In this document: one piece after another, positions 37,405 through 46,217 of the stretch | Layout: each line of letters opens with the position of its first letter | Numbering within the stretch: the stretch's first letter is position 1 | The notes under the pieces: model-generated | What the model saw: the letters and a program-made list of their open reading frames with translations, nothing else | Told to the model about the DNA's origin: nothing | Databases searched by the model: none | Source: JBGSKY01 sp041740995 | GTDB lineage: Bacteria > Planctomycetota > Planctomycetia > Pirellulales > Pirellulaceae | DNA length: 64,000 bases | NCBI GenBank assembly: GCA_041740995.1 | Contig: JBGSKY010000228.1 | Coordinates: 1-64,000 of the forward strand | Direction of reading: 5' to 3' | Translations under genes and position numbers: made by a program

Positions 37405-40400
37405 TTATGGCTGCAAAATTCGGCTGGCCACAATTAATGCGTCATCCGTCTCCTCTTCGAGCGACCAATAAGCTCGCTGTCGGTCGAGCAGTTTCAGTCG
37501 CCCGTTATGCCGACGAGCCAATTGTTCCATCCGTCGATGGTCCCCGTAGGTGAAAACCAAAAACTGGTCTTCGAGCCCTATATATCGCACGGACCACAAC
37601 GTCGCATCAATCCGAAGCTTGGCCATGTCAAACAGCCGTTCCGTTGCAGTCGGTACCTTGCCAAATCGGTCCAATAACTCCTGTCGCAAATCAGCGATCG
37701 TCTGCAGATGCTCTGTACGACTGAGCCGACGATAGAGATCGATTTTATGTCGAATTTCTGGAACATATTCGCTTGAGATATACGCTTCGACCGGCAAGTT
37801 GACTTCGACCTCGATTGTCAGTCTCGGTGCTTGGTGCTTCAACGCTCGGACAGCATTTTCGAGCATGCTGCAATACATCTCATACCCAACGGCTGCGATA
37901 TGGCCGCTTTGCTGGGTCCCGAGCAGATTGCCAGCCCCGCGAATCTCTAAGTCACGCATCGCAATTCCAAACCCAGCTCCAATTTCGGAGTACTCCTCAA
38001 TGGCGTGCATCCGCCGCGCCGCGTCGGGGTTGAGCATCTTGTGCTTGTCGATCAATAAATAGCAATACGCTTGGTGCTTGTAACGACCGACCCGTCCGCG
38101 CAACTGATGCAGCTCCGAAAGTCCGTAGTGATCGGCGTGATCAATAAATATTGTGTTCGCGTTCGGAATATCCAGCCCGCTTTCGATGATCGTCGTCGCC
38201 AACAAAATGTCGTAGCGATGTTCGATAAAGTCGATCATCACCCGTTCAAGCTGATGCTCGGGCATCTGTCCATGACCGATCACTAAACTCGCTTCGGGAA
38301 CTAAACGCTGCAATCGTGCCGCGACCTCGTGCATGTCTCCAACGCGATTATGAACGAAGAAAATTTGACCGCCACGATTGAGCTCGCGAAGTATAGCGTT
38401 GCGTACAATCGAATCTTCGAAGCGGGTAACTTTTGTCTGAACTGACAATCGTTCCTGAGGTGCGGTTTCCAAATTGGATATGTCACGCACTCCTAACAAG
38501 GACATGTGTAACGTTCTTGGAATGGGCGTCGCCGAAAGTGTCAGCAAGTCAACATTCGCTCGCTGCGTTTTCAGCCGCTCTTTGACGGCCACTCCAAAAC
38601 GTTGTTCTTCATCGACGATCACCAAGCCCAAGTTGTACCATTGCACATCCTTGCTGGCCAAACGATGCGTCCCGATCACGATGTCGATTTGGCCACCCGA
38701 AATCCGACGCACAATATCTTTCTCTTCACTAGAAGAGCAGAACCGTGACAGCCTGGCGATGTCGAACGGAAAGTCGGCCATGCGTTCGCGAAAGGTTTTG
38801 TAATGTTGTTCGGCCAGCACCGTGGTCGGAACCAACACCGCAACTTGATAACCGTTGTCGACCGCTTTGAAGGCGGCCCGCATGGCAACTTCGGTCTTCC
38901 CAAAACCAACATCGCCGCAAATCAAGCGGTCCATTGGACGAGGCTGCATCAGGTCCATTTTTGTAGCCGCAATCGCGACAATTTGATCGGGCGTCTCTTC
39001 GTACGGAAAGGAACCTTCAAATTGCGATTGCCAAACCGTGTCGGACGAAAGCGCGTTTCCTGGATGACTGCGTCGTTGGGCTTGCAGCTCTAGTAGTTCG
39101 GCCGCCATATCGATAACTGCCTTTTGCGCAGCCTGCTTCTGCTTGACCCAGCTCTGTGAACCAACCTTGGCCAGCTTCGGTTGCGACTTTGTGCCGCCGA
39201 TGTAACGTTGGACTAAATCGATCTTCGCTGTCGGAACAAAAATCTTGGTGCCTTCGGCAAACTCAATCTCCAAGTGCTCTTGCTTTTGTCCCAATCGTTC
39301 GATCATTTCCAAGCCACGATAGATTCCGATGCCGTGCGAAAGATGCACGACGTAATCACCGCCACGAAGATCCAAAAAGCTATCGATCGCGCGCGAAGAA
39401 GCTTTGCGGTTTGAGCGTGGCAACGTCGTGCGGTTCAGCAACTGAGTCACTGTCAGGACCATCGTTCCGGTGTCAGGCAAGTCGAACCCATGCGACAATG
39501 ATCCAGCCTGAACTTGCAGACGCAACTCTTGAAAGGCAGCGTTTTGGCCGAACAATTCTCGCATTCTCGCGATCTCTGGTTCGTTGACGCAGGTGACAAT
39601 GGCCCTCTTCTTGCCCGGCAAAGCGGTGTTGATTCGATTGGAAAGCTGCTCTAGATCACCAGTCAAGCGTTGGACATCTTTCAGCGGACAATCAAATACA
39701 GCGACTGCTTCAACATCGGACGGATCATCCTCCGGTGCATCATCTGGTTTGGATTCTACTTCGACGTCCGATTCGGTTAAGGCAACTAAGTGAACGTTGG
39801 AGAATTTTGCTAATCGTTCGAAGATTTCATCGACGTCATGAAAACGCTCGGGGAAGGGCACGCGGTTCAAGAACGCATCTGCGGTAAAACGAATTTGAAT
39901 GGGTTCATACAAACAGACAATTGCATTGGCTGGCAAGTAATCTAGCAACGTTGCTGATTCAATTTCGATCGGGCTAGTCGACGCAATCGAAATCTTTTCC
40001 AAACGTTCAATGCTGCGTTGCGACAGATTATCAAAACTTCGAATCGATTCGATCTGGTCATCAAACCACTCGATCCGAATTGGGTCGGCAACGTCAGGCG
40101 GAAAGACGTCCAGAATACCGCCCCGAACTGTAAGCTCGCCAGCGAACTGAACGGCAGTGGTTGAAACATAACCCGCTTGCAACAACCAAGTCCGCAAATC
40201 TGCGACCTCGATCGTTTGGCCGATGTGCAGCACACGTCGACCAGAATCCAAATCTTTCGGCGATGGAACGCCATGCATAATTGCCGGCAACGTTGTAACA
40301 ACGACTCTTGGCTCCTGACGCCCTTTTTTTGACAAACCGGCCAACACTTGCAATCGTTGCAGCGCCGATTGTTGCAGCAACGTTTCCGTTTGACTTTCGT

Positions 40401-40986
40401 CATTGCCCTGCGGAAAGACATGTGCCGTCTGATCCAACAAAGTTGCGATATCAATCGCTAGCCGGTCCAGTTCGGTAACTTGCGGCAGCACGATCAACAA
40501 GTCGGCCGTGCGATTGAGTTGAAGTGCTGCGGCCAATGGCGCTGTCGCGCCGCTCCAACAGCGTTGCCAAGTCAACTTCTTCGATGTTTGCAACGCTTTG
40601 GCAGCTTGCTTAAATTCCTTGAGTGCTGTGATTTCCGAAATCACGCTCGGCAAGACATTGACCGGTGCGACTACCTGTTTTTTCTGTTCAACGGCCCGGT
40701 TGGCCGACTGCGGGCCTTTCGTCGGTTGATCGTTGATTTGGCTCTCAAGTTCGCCGACGCTAGAAGTCGTCGCTTTCGATCCCGGCGACGCCGATCCGTT
40801 GGATTTGCTTTTTGTTGGCGACTTGCTTTTTGCAGTCGGTGAAGTCGCTTGTGCTTCCGCAACGACTATCGGCGCAGCATCGACCACCTTCACGGACTTT
40901 TCCGCGATACCGCGCATTGCAGCTTGAGCGATCCGAGCCGCGCGACTGGGCGCGGCGCCCTCAACAGGGCGTTCATTTTGTGCCAT
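37405..40986 (-). CDS. mfd: Mfd, transcription-repair coupling factor
   Basis: A 1193-residue Mfd. UvrB-like N-terminal part (after about 130), RNA-polymerase-interaction region (GDYVVHLSHGIGIYRGL), translocase motifs PMDRLICGDVGFGKTEVA (Walker A), VDEEQRFGV (Walker B-like), LSATPIPRTLHMSL, and the C-terminal TRCF block. It removes stalled RNA polymerase and recruits UvrA. The first 130 residues are a low-complexity Ser/Lys/Ala/Thr extension not seen in most Mfd proteins. It is codirectional with secA. Confidence 0.97.
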   Translation of the reverse strand: MAQNERPVEGAAPSRAARIAQAAMRGIAEKSVKVVDAAPIVVAEAQATSPTAKSKSPTKSKSNGSASPGSKATTSSVGELESQINDQPTKGPQSANRAVEQKKQVVAPVNVLPSVISEITALKEFKQAAKALQTSKKLTWQRCWSGATAPLAAALQLNRTADLLIVLPQVTELDRLAIDIATLLDQTAHVFPQGNDESQTETLLQQSALQRLQVLAGLSKKGRQEPRVVVTTLPAIMHGVPSPKDLDSGRRVLHIGQTIEVADLRTWLLQAGYVSTTAVQFAGELTVRGGILDVFPPDVADPIRIEWFDDQIESIRSFDNLSQRSIERLEKISIASTSPIEIESATLLDYLPANAIVCLYEPIQIRFTADAFLNRVPFPERFHDVDEIFERLAKFSNVHLVALTESDVEVESKPDDAPEDDPSDVEAVAVFDCPLKDVQRLTGDLEQLSNRINTALPGKKRAIVTCVNEPEIARMRELFGQNAAFQELRLQVQAGSLSHGFDLPDTGTMVLTVTQLLNRTTLPRSNRKASSRAIDSFLDLRGGDYVVHLSHGIGIYRGLEMIERLGQKQEHLEIEFAEGTKIFVPTAKIDLVQRYIGGTKSQPKLAKVGSQSWVKQKQAAQKAVIDMAAELLELQAQRRSHPGNALSSDTVWQSQFEGSFPYEETPDQIVAIAATKMDLMQPRPMDRLICGDVGFGKTEVAMRAAFKAVDNGYQVAVLVPTTVLAEQHYKTFRERMADFPFDIARLSRFCSSSEEKDIVRRISGGQIDIVIGTHRLASKDVQWYNLGLVIVDEEQRFGVAVKERLKTQRANVDLLTLSATPIPRTLHMSLLGVRDISNLETAPQERLSVQTKVTRFEDSIVRNAILRELNRGGQIFFVHNRVGDMHEVAARLQRLVPEASLVIGHGQMPEHQLERVMIDFIEHRYDILLATTIIESGLDIPNANTIFIDHADHYGLSELHQLRGRVGRYKHQAYCYLLIDKHKMLNPDAARRMHAIEEYSEIGAGFGIAMRDLEIRGAGNLLGTQQSGHIAAVGYEMYCSMLENAVRALKHQAPRLTIEVEVNLPVEAYISSEYVPEIRHKIDLYRRLSRTEHLQTIADLRQELLDRFGKVPTATERLFDMAKLRIDATLWSVRYIGLEDQFLVFTYGDHRRMEQLARRHNGRLKLLDRQRAYWSLEEETDDALIVASRILQP

Positions 40987-41359
40987 TGCCGGACAGTATA
41001 TGCGTTCTGGCTAGCGAAGTCTCGGCGATCACGGGAATTCCGCAGCAACGAGCGTCGAGTTGGAAGCAAGCATCAGCCGGAACGCATTAGCGTCCGGTTC
41101 CCAATGCAAAACCGCGTGCGAACGCACTCCGGCTGATATACAAATCGGAACATTGTGCTGGGACAGATGCTTGGAGGCTTAGAACCAGCCTTTTCGCTAC
41201 GAGCGATCTATCCGGCATAGGCCACGTTTTGGCAGCATTCTTGATTTTGATAGCTTTCGGTAGTCGATACAAGAAGTGACGGTTGATTGCGCTACGGAAC
41301 GGACTCTTGCGCCTTGCAGACCAAAGTGTTTAATTCGTTCCATACAGCCGGAGTCCGCT
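40987..41359. other. Divergent mfd/sigma intergenic region
   Basis: 373 bp between mfd (-) and the sigma factor gene (+). It holds the REP-like palindrome at 41072-41137, next to the mfd start. The sigma gene has GGAG at 41350-41353 before its ATG. Nothing else is clear. Confidence 0.5.
41072..41137. repeat. REP-like palindromic element
   Basis: Outer 10-bp perfect arms (atcagccgga / tccggctgat) enclose two smaller hairpins: ccggaacgc-atta-gcgtccgg and ccgcgtgcg-aa-cgcactccgg (imperfect). The agccggaacgc...gcgtccgg pattern resembles intergenic repeats widespread in planctomycete genomes. It sits 85 bp upstream of mfd. Confidence 0.8.
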
Positions 41360-42283
41360 ATGTCCTATTCGCGCTCTTTAGTCGATCAGTCCGAAGAAAT
41401 TCTGGAAGAAGTCCGCACAATTGCTGCGGTGCGACGGGGAGTCGGGTCGTCCGATCGGCCTCAATCGCCGTTGGAAACTTACCTACGCGAAATCAACGAA
41501 ACGAAGCTGCTCACCGCCGACGACGAGAAGATGTTGGCTCGTGCAATCGCCCTGGGTGATGTTCAGGCTCGTGACCGAATGGTTCGCGCCAACTTGCGGC
41601 TCGTCGTCAACATAGCTCGCGGCTATGTCGGCAAAGGTCTCGCCCTGCAAGACCTGATCGAAGAAGGCAACTTGGGCTTGCTCCGCGCTGTTGAAGGATT
41701 TGATCCCAACATCGGCACGCGTTTCAGCACCTACGCCAGTTACTGGATCAAGCAGTCGATCAAACGAGCCCTGATCAACTCGTCCAAGACAATCCGGATT
41801 CCGGCGTACATGGTCGAGCTGTTGAGCAAGTGGCGACGCGCAACCGCTCGGCTAACTGACGAGCTCGGCAGAATGCCAACCCAGGAAGAAGTGGCTCGCG
41901 TGCTTGGGCTGCCGCGAAAGAAATTGCCGATCATCAAAAAAGCGATCCAGATTCACAATGCAACTCCGCAGAGCGATCAGAGCGATGGCGGTTGGTCGCT
42001 GGGTGACATGGTGATGGACGAACGTCTCAAGAGCCCGGACGAAGAACTGCTCGATCACGACGTCTTGAAAACTGCGTTGGAGCTGTTGGACGATTTGGAC
42101 AGCCGTGAGGCAACCGTTTTGCGTCTCCGTTTTGGACTCAACGACACAACGCCTCATACACTCAAAGAGATTGGAGCCGAACTAGGTTTGACTCGCGAGC
42201 GCGTTCGCCAAATTGAGACTGAGGCTCTAGGCAAGTTGGCCACCGGCCTAAAAGACCCTAAAGAGCGCATGGGCTTGGTGTAG
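41360..42283 (+). CDS. RNA polymerase sigma-70 factor (group 2, RpoD-like)
   Basis: A 307-residue sigma factor. ATG 41360 follows GGAG; the in-frame extension upstream lacks a ribosome site. Region 1.2 (SPLETYLREINETKLLTADD), region 2 (RANLRLVVNIARGYVGKGL, and TRFSTYASYWIKQSIKRALI for -10 recognition), region 3, and region 4 (HTLKEIGAELGLTRERVRQI for -35 recognition). There is no region 1.1 or long non-conserved insert, so it is a group 2 factor or the short planctomycete primary sigma. The gene has no partner downstream. Confidence 0.93.
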   Translation: MSYSRSLVDQSEEILEEVRTIAAVRRGVGSSDRPQSPLETYLREINETKLLTADDEKMLARAIALGDVQARDRMVRANLRLVVNIARGYVGKGLALQDLIEEGNLGLLRAVEGFDPNIGTRFSTYASYWIKQSIKRALINSSKTIRIPAYMVELLSKWRRATARLTDELGRMPTQEEVARVLGLPRKKLPIIKKAIQIHNATPQSDQSDGGWSLGDMVMDERLKSPDEELLDHDVLKTALELLDDLDSREATVLRLRFGLNDTTPHTLKEIGAELGLTRERVRQIETEALGKLATGLKDPKERMGLV

Positions 42284-42349
42284 CGACGCCGTACCACGGG
42301 CCTGCAGCACCTAACACTAATCCGCCCGCAAACATCCCTGATTTTACTG

Positions 42350-42427
42350 CCCCTAATATTCCTACCTTCCTTCGAGCTTTCGTAAAGATCCGCAAAACGC
42401 CTGTAAGAGCATTAGGGGTAGGAATAT
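42350..42427. repeat. Nested inverted repeat in an intergenic gap
   Basis: 42350-42366 (cccctaat attcctacc) and 42411-42427 (attagggg taggaatat) are inverse, permuted versions of one another, so cccctaat pairs with attagggg and atattcctacc with ggtaggaatat. It lies in the 277-bp gap after the sigma gene. Confidence 0.5.
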
Positions 42428-42560
42428 CTGTGAGACTAAGTGCAAATTGATTTCGATTTTTCCGTCTGTTAATCATTCATTTTCCTGTCCCTATCTTCCT
42501 GCCGATTCTTAGGATGTCATTGGCAAGAAAATGGGGGCAACAAGATTTTTCTTTCAATGG

Positions 42561-43388
42561 CTAGCTGCGGCGATTTGCGAATCGGTAGATGCCGTATCCG
42601 CCCCAGCACGTTGCCAGCGTCAGCAGCAAGATCGTTCGCCAGCTCCAGCCGGATTTGCCAGGTGCTTGATACGTGAAAAAGCGATCGCATTCGAACTTCA
42701 AGTGCTTCAGTACGAACTCCGATTTTGTATTCCCCGCCGCCTGACGCGTGAACCAAAACTGGACTCCGTTGAGCGAGCTGGTCGTGCAAGGCAATCGGAT
42801 CTTTTCAGCAAGCGGTTCGTCTTTGGTTTTGATCGAGCAAATCAGCTCGTCCGCTTTCCGCTCCACGATCCAAACGCCTTTCTTAAAATCAGTCGGCTGG
42901 CTGCCATACATCGGCTGCTGGCCGTTTCCACGTGGCATCTGAATCCACAAGCATCGCGGGTGCTGCTGGTTGGCGACACAACCAACCGCCATCACTGAGG
43001 CCTCTGGATCGTCGGTCAAGATTCGAATCATCATGCCCTGGCCCCAGCCAGATTTCGGCGGTTGAAGTTCCTTACACTCAAATTCAATTTCAAACTTAAA
43101 ATCTCCCGCCGCGTTGTTGATAAATTTCAGGCCACATCCAGCCGAGGGCTGGCCGGCAATCTCTTCGACTTGGCGAACATAGATGCCATCGGGTTGAAAG
43201 CTCACTCTATCTGGGCTACCGCGCGGTGGCATAACCATTTCCAGCAACGGATCTTTCAGCGCACCACCGTTGAGCGGCATATCGAAGCGGATTTTTTCGT
43301 CGTCGGCCAGCGTAAGCGAACCGCTCAATGCAACGAAAGATATAAGGCACGCTATCAAGCTTGCAGAAGCAAAAATTGAACGGATCAT
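42561..43388 (-). CDS. Secreted protein with C-terminal membrane anchor
   Basis: A 275-residue protein with a signal peptide (residues 1-28, ending SLTLA), a beta-rich domain of about 200 residues (DFKFEIEFECKELQPPKSGW, then VQFWFTRQAAG), and a C-terminal membrane helix (252-268) followed by RFANRRS. The beta domain may be a jelly-roll of the type found in planctomycete DUF1583-like proteins; I am not sure. It overlaps the upstream DUF1559 gene by 4 nt, so the two are translationally coupled. Confidence 0.75.
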   Translation of the reverse strand: MIRSIFASASLIACLISFVALSGSLTLADDEKIRFDMPLNGGALKDPLLEMVMPPRGSPDRVSFQPDGIYVRQVEEIAGQPSAGCGLKFINNAAGDFKFEIEFECKELQPPKSGWGQGMMIRILTDDPEASVMAVGCVANQQHPRCLWIQMPRGNGQQPMYGSQPTDFKKGVWIVERKADELICSIKTKDEPLAEKIRLPCTTSSLNGVQFWFTRQAAGNTKSEFVLKHLKFECDRFFTYQAPGKSGWSWRTILLLTLATCWGGYGIYRFANRRS

Positions 43389-44341
43389 TGGAACGCCTCC
43401 CCAGTTTCAATTTCACCACCGTCGGGCGTCAGCAGCGCCCGCATGACTTGATAATCAATCGATTCAGAAATGAAGTGTACTGATCCGTCGGCCAACACAA
43501 ATTGCGCCCCTTGCGGATGCGCCGAACCCCAGTTGTTGCGGAACTCAATTTCAATTCCATCGCCAGCGATACGCAGCCCTGCTCGCGCCGTCCCTTTGGA
43601 ACCGCCGGAAAAAATCGGCTCGTCCCAATACCAACTTGTCGAGGTGTGAACGGTTGGATCGTAGGCTTTCTCACCAATCAGATAGGTCTGCGAAAGGCCA
43701 TCGCTAATCGACGCCAGGCTTAGACGCAGCGGTGCATTGGGCGTGACTCGGGAGTTGCCGCAATAATCGGTTTTCGCCCAAGCCCAACCAGCCGACTCGT
43801 AGCGACCATTGGCATCTTGGATCGGAACAGCAGGACGCGGTCGCGGCCGCGACGGACAGAGAAACATGACTTGCCGGATCTCGACATCGACTTTCTGGTA
43901 GGCCGCTGTTTGTTCCAGGTAGGGCAAAATGGTATAGGCCCAGCAGCCCGGTTGTTCGCCGGTTCCGTCACCGAGTGGATTGCCGATGCCCCATTTATAA
44001 GTTTGGTTCGCATTGAAGTCTTCGGTCTCGATTCCTTGCATCGACCCGTCGGCCGCTTGGATGACCGAGTTAGCCGAGTAGCCGCCGTTGTTGGGAAATT
44101 CGCGATGGCTAATGGTATGGCTTTGCATCGCCAACCCAAGCTGCCGCATATGACTGCTGCAAGACAGCTTCCGCGCCGACTCGCGCGCCGCGTTGATCGC
44201 CGGAAAAGTCAAACTAGTCAAAACCCCAATGATCGAAATGACGACCAGCAATTCGATCAAACTGAATGCTGAACGTGACTTCGACGTCAGTGATTCTCCG
44301 AAGTGTTTTAGCGTAGTAAGTCTTTCACGTTCGTTCGCCAT
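43385..44341 (-). CDS. DUF1559 prepilin-like protein
   Basis: A 318-residue member of the large planctomycete DUF1559 family. ATG 44341 gives a leader ending SKSRSA before FSLIELLVVISIIGVLTSL, a prepilin cleavage motif with Ala at -1 and Glu at +5. The DUF1559 region begins ARKLSCSSHMRQLGLAMQ and ends with the typical HPQGAQFVLADGSVHFISE block. Such proteins are thought to be assembled or anchored through the pilin-like helix, which would need the secretion system at 9949-22110 or another one. It lies 95 bp after the DUF1573 gene, so it may belong to the cassette's transcript. Confidence 0.93.
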   Translation of the reverse strand: MANERERLTTLKHFGESLTSKSRSAFSLIELLVVISIIGVLTSLTFPAINAARESARKLSCSSHMRQLGLAMQSHTISHREFPNNGGYSANSVIQAADGSMQGIETEDFNANQTYKWGIGNPLGDGTGEQPGCWAYTILPYLEQTAAYQKVDVEIRQVMFLCPSRPRPRPAVPIQDANGRYESAGWAWAKTDYCGNSRVTPNAPLRLSLASISDGLSQTYLIGEKAYDPTVHTSTSWYWDEPIFSGGSKGTARAGLRIAGDGIEIEFRNNWGSAHPQGAQFVLADGSVHFISESIDYQVMRALLTPDGGEIETGEAFQ

Positions 44342-44436
44342 TAAATTTACTCCAACGTAACATTTCGACGCACGCAAGCGCACCATCAGTTTTGAAAGAT
44401 CGCAATTGGTAAAGTTAGTTCTATCTCGGCACAATA

Positions 44437-45519
44437 TCAGCGATCTTCATTCACCAGATTCAACTCAACATCTTTTGCAGAAACTCCGCAAATCTTGATT
44501 CGCTGCAGCGATTTTTTGCTAGAGATCAATTCAAGTTGCAGTAGAAAAAATCCCAGTTTAATTGGAGCCAAAAATTCAATTTCGAGTGCGTTGTCCCTCA
44601 AGTTAATACTTGGTAAATCGCTATTGCTATTAATTTCGTCGGCAATCCCCTGGTCTTGATCGTAGCTTGCAATTGCGAAAGTGGAGATCGTCCACGCAGA
44701 TGTCCCACTCGTACAGTTGAACTTAGCTTTTACAATTGAATTTGCCTGTACAGTCCCTAAGTTCACGAGCGTGGGTGTTATCAATTCGCCATTTTTCTTC
44801 CAAAGCTTAACCGGAATATCTATATGTGGCCTTAATTTCGAATTCGTCTTAAATCGCAAATTGTCAACAAATTCGCTGACGTAGTCGCCCAAATATCTAA
44901 CTCGGTAGCTTTGTGAAGCATGAGATTCTAAAATCAAGTCAACTTGCACAACGGAGTTTTCATTGCTTACGAATTCGGTCTTTAAAAATTTGCCGTACGG
45001 ACTAAACAAGCTAATTTCGCCTTCGTATAAGTTTTCATCACGCGACTCCAAAGGAAGCTCCATTTTTGATGATTCAACCTCCCATCTAGCAACGCCGGTA
45101 AAAGTTAGCACAACTTCCTTAAGTAACTCATCATCAGACACAATTATCAGATTGCTAGTGAAGAGACCGCCAACCTGAGGGGCTGAAATTTTGACTCGCA
45201 TTTCTGAAATTTTTCCCGGCAGAATTACTCGATCTTGCAATCTCGCTACCGTGCACCCGCATGAGCTTCGCGTGCTAATCAAATTCAATTCCTTTGTGCC
45301 TCGGTTTTGTAATCCAACAGAAATTTCACGTGATTCGCCTGGAATTAAATCCACCAATTCATATGTAGTCTTTGACAAAAATAATTTCGGAATCAAATCC
45401 AGACTCTTGCTTTTCTTTGCAACACGAGCGAGAGCGATTGCACTAACAGCTAACGATATCGCTACGACGAATCCAGTGATAATTCTAATTACAGAACTAC
45501 TTAATAATATGTTTTGCAT
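44437..45519 (-). CDS. Membrane-anchored DUF1573 protein of the C39 cassette
   Basis: A 360-residue protein with an N-terminal membrane segment or uncleaved signal (about 10-32) and then beta-sandwich repeats. The DUF1573 signature is present: ESREISVGLQNRGTKELNL, then TRSSCGCTVARL, where the two cysteines sit one residue apart. The rest (residues 150-350) is beta-rich and diverged. It overlaps the C39-like peptidase gene by 23 nt, so the two are coupled. DUF1573 proteins are extracytoplasmic, ASPM-like Ig folds of unknown role; a scaffold or binding role for the secreted Cys-rich protein is an inference from context. Confidence 0.85.
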   Translation of the reverse strand: MQNILLSSSVIRIITGFVVAISLAVSAIALARVAKKSKSLDLIPKLFLSKTTYELVDLIPGESREISVGLQNRGTKELNLISTRSSCGCTVARLQDRVILPGKISEMRVKISAPQVGGLFTSNLIIVSDDELLKEVVLTFTGVARWEVESSKMELPLESRDENLYEGEISLFSPYGKFLKTEFVSNENSVVQVDLILESHASQSYRVRYLGDYVSEFVDNLRFKTNSKLRPHIDIPVKLWKKNGELITPTLVNLGTVQANSIVKAKFNCTSGTSAWTISTFAIASYDQDQGIADEINSNSDLPSINLRDNALEIEFLAPIKLGFFLLQLELISSKKSLQRIKICGVSAKDVELNLVNEDR

Positions 45520-46084
45520 GATCTTCAGTTACAAAGACATCAATAGTTTTACTCTTTGTCGCGACAACAACCGCGATTCCATCCCACTTATCTTTCACTC
45601 CGAAAAAAAGGCGAGGCTCGAAAGGAGGGTCTATCAAGACCAGACGCTCATCAAGATTGGCAACGACTGCCCAGTGCTCGCTCCGTAGATGTACTATTAA
45701 AAGTGCCTCGTCAGCGATCCCATCAAAATAGCCCTGACCAAATTTTACGGCTTTCGATGCATATCCATAATTCTGTAGAACATCAGAAATAGCTTTCGCT
45801 GACGCGAGTCCGGAACCTACACTTCCTAAATCTTTAGTACATCGGAACATATCAATAGTCTTATTGTCTAAAAACTTGCATGCAACAGAGACAGCGACAG
45901 CACCACAGGGACTGTCTGGGTGAAAAAAAGTGACAGAATCCCTCTCTGCAGATTTTGCTTTAGTAGATGGAATGTACACACCGAGCTGATTGCGATAATT
46001 CGGGAGGAATCGCCAGGTTGCGTAGCCCGAAATCACACCAAAACAGATCGTTAGCGCAATTAATCCGCCGGATGTGTTCTTCAT
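45497..46084 (-). CDS. Membrane-anchored C39-like cysteine peptidase
   Basis: A 195-residue protein (ATG 46084; a TTG five codons earlier is possible). One N-terminal membrane helix (about 7-27) is followed by a C39-type papain-like domain: catalytic Cys60 in SPCGAVAVSVACKFL, His137 in SEHWAVV, Asp152 in LIDPPFE. The conserved Gln that precedes the Cys in canonical C39 domains is not found (the nearest polar residue is His55). The ABC-transporter parts that normally carry C39 domains are absent, so this is a free-standing peptidase, probably facing outward. The double-glycine protein encoded upstream is its obvious candidate substrate. Confidence 0.8.
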   Translation of the reverse strand: MKNTSGGLIALTICFGVISGYATWRFLPNYRNQLGVYIPSTKAKSAERDSVTFFHPDSPCGAVAVSVACKFLDNKTIDMFRCTKDLGSVGSGLASAKAISDVLQNYGYASKAVKFGQGYFDGIADEALLIVHLRSEHWAVVANLDERLVLIDPPFEPRLFFGVKDKWDGIAVVVATKSKTIDVFVTEDHAKHIIK

Positions 46085-46217
46085 CAGAATGAATACCAAT
46101 TGGCTGATGGAATATTCAAAATTAACTTAAACTCAAGTGTTGAGGCAAAAGTGCAATATCGACAAAGAGACGGCCCATACTGTCCTGCGAGAACCGCTGG
46201 CCCTTTCCGGATATTAT

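Noticed and set aside
42258..42476. 72-codon ORF on the minus strand after the sigma gene
   Set aside because: Overlaps the sigma gene end and an inverted repeat, no support from motifs.
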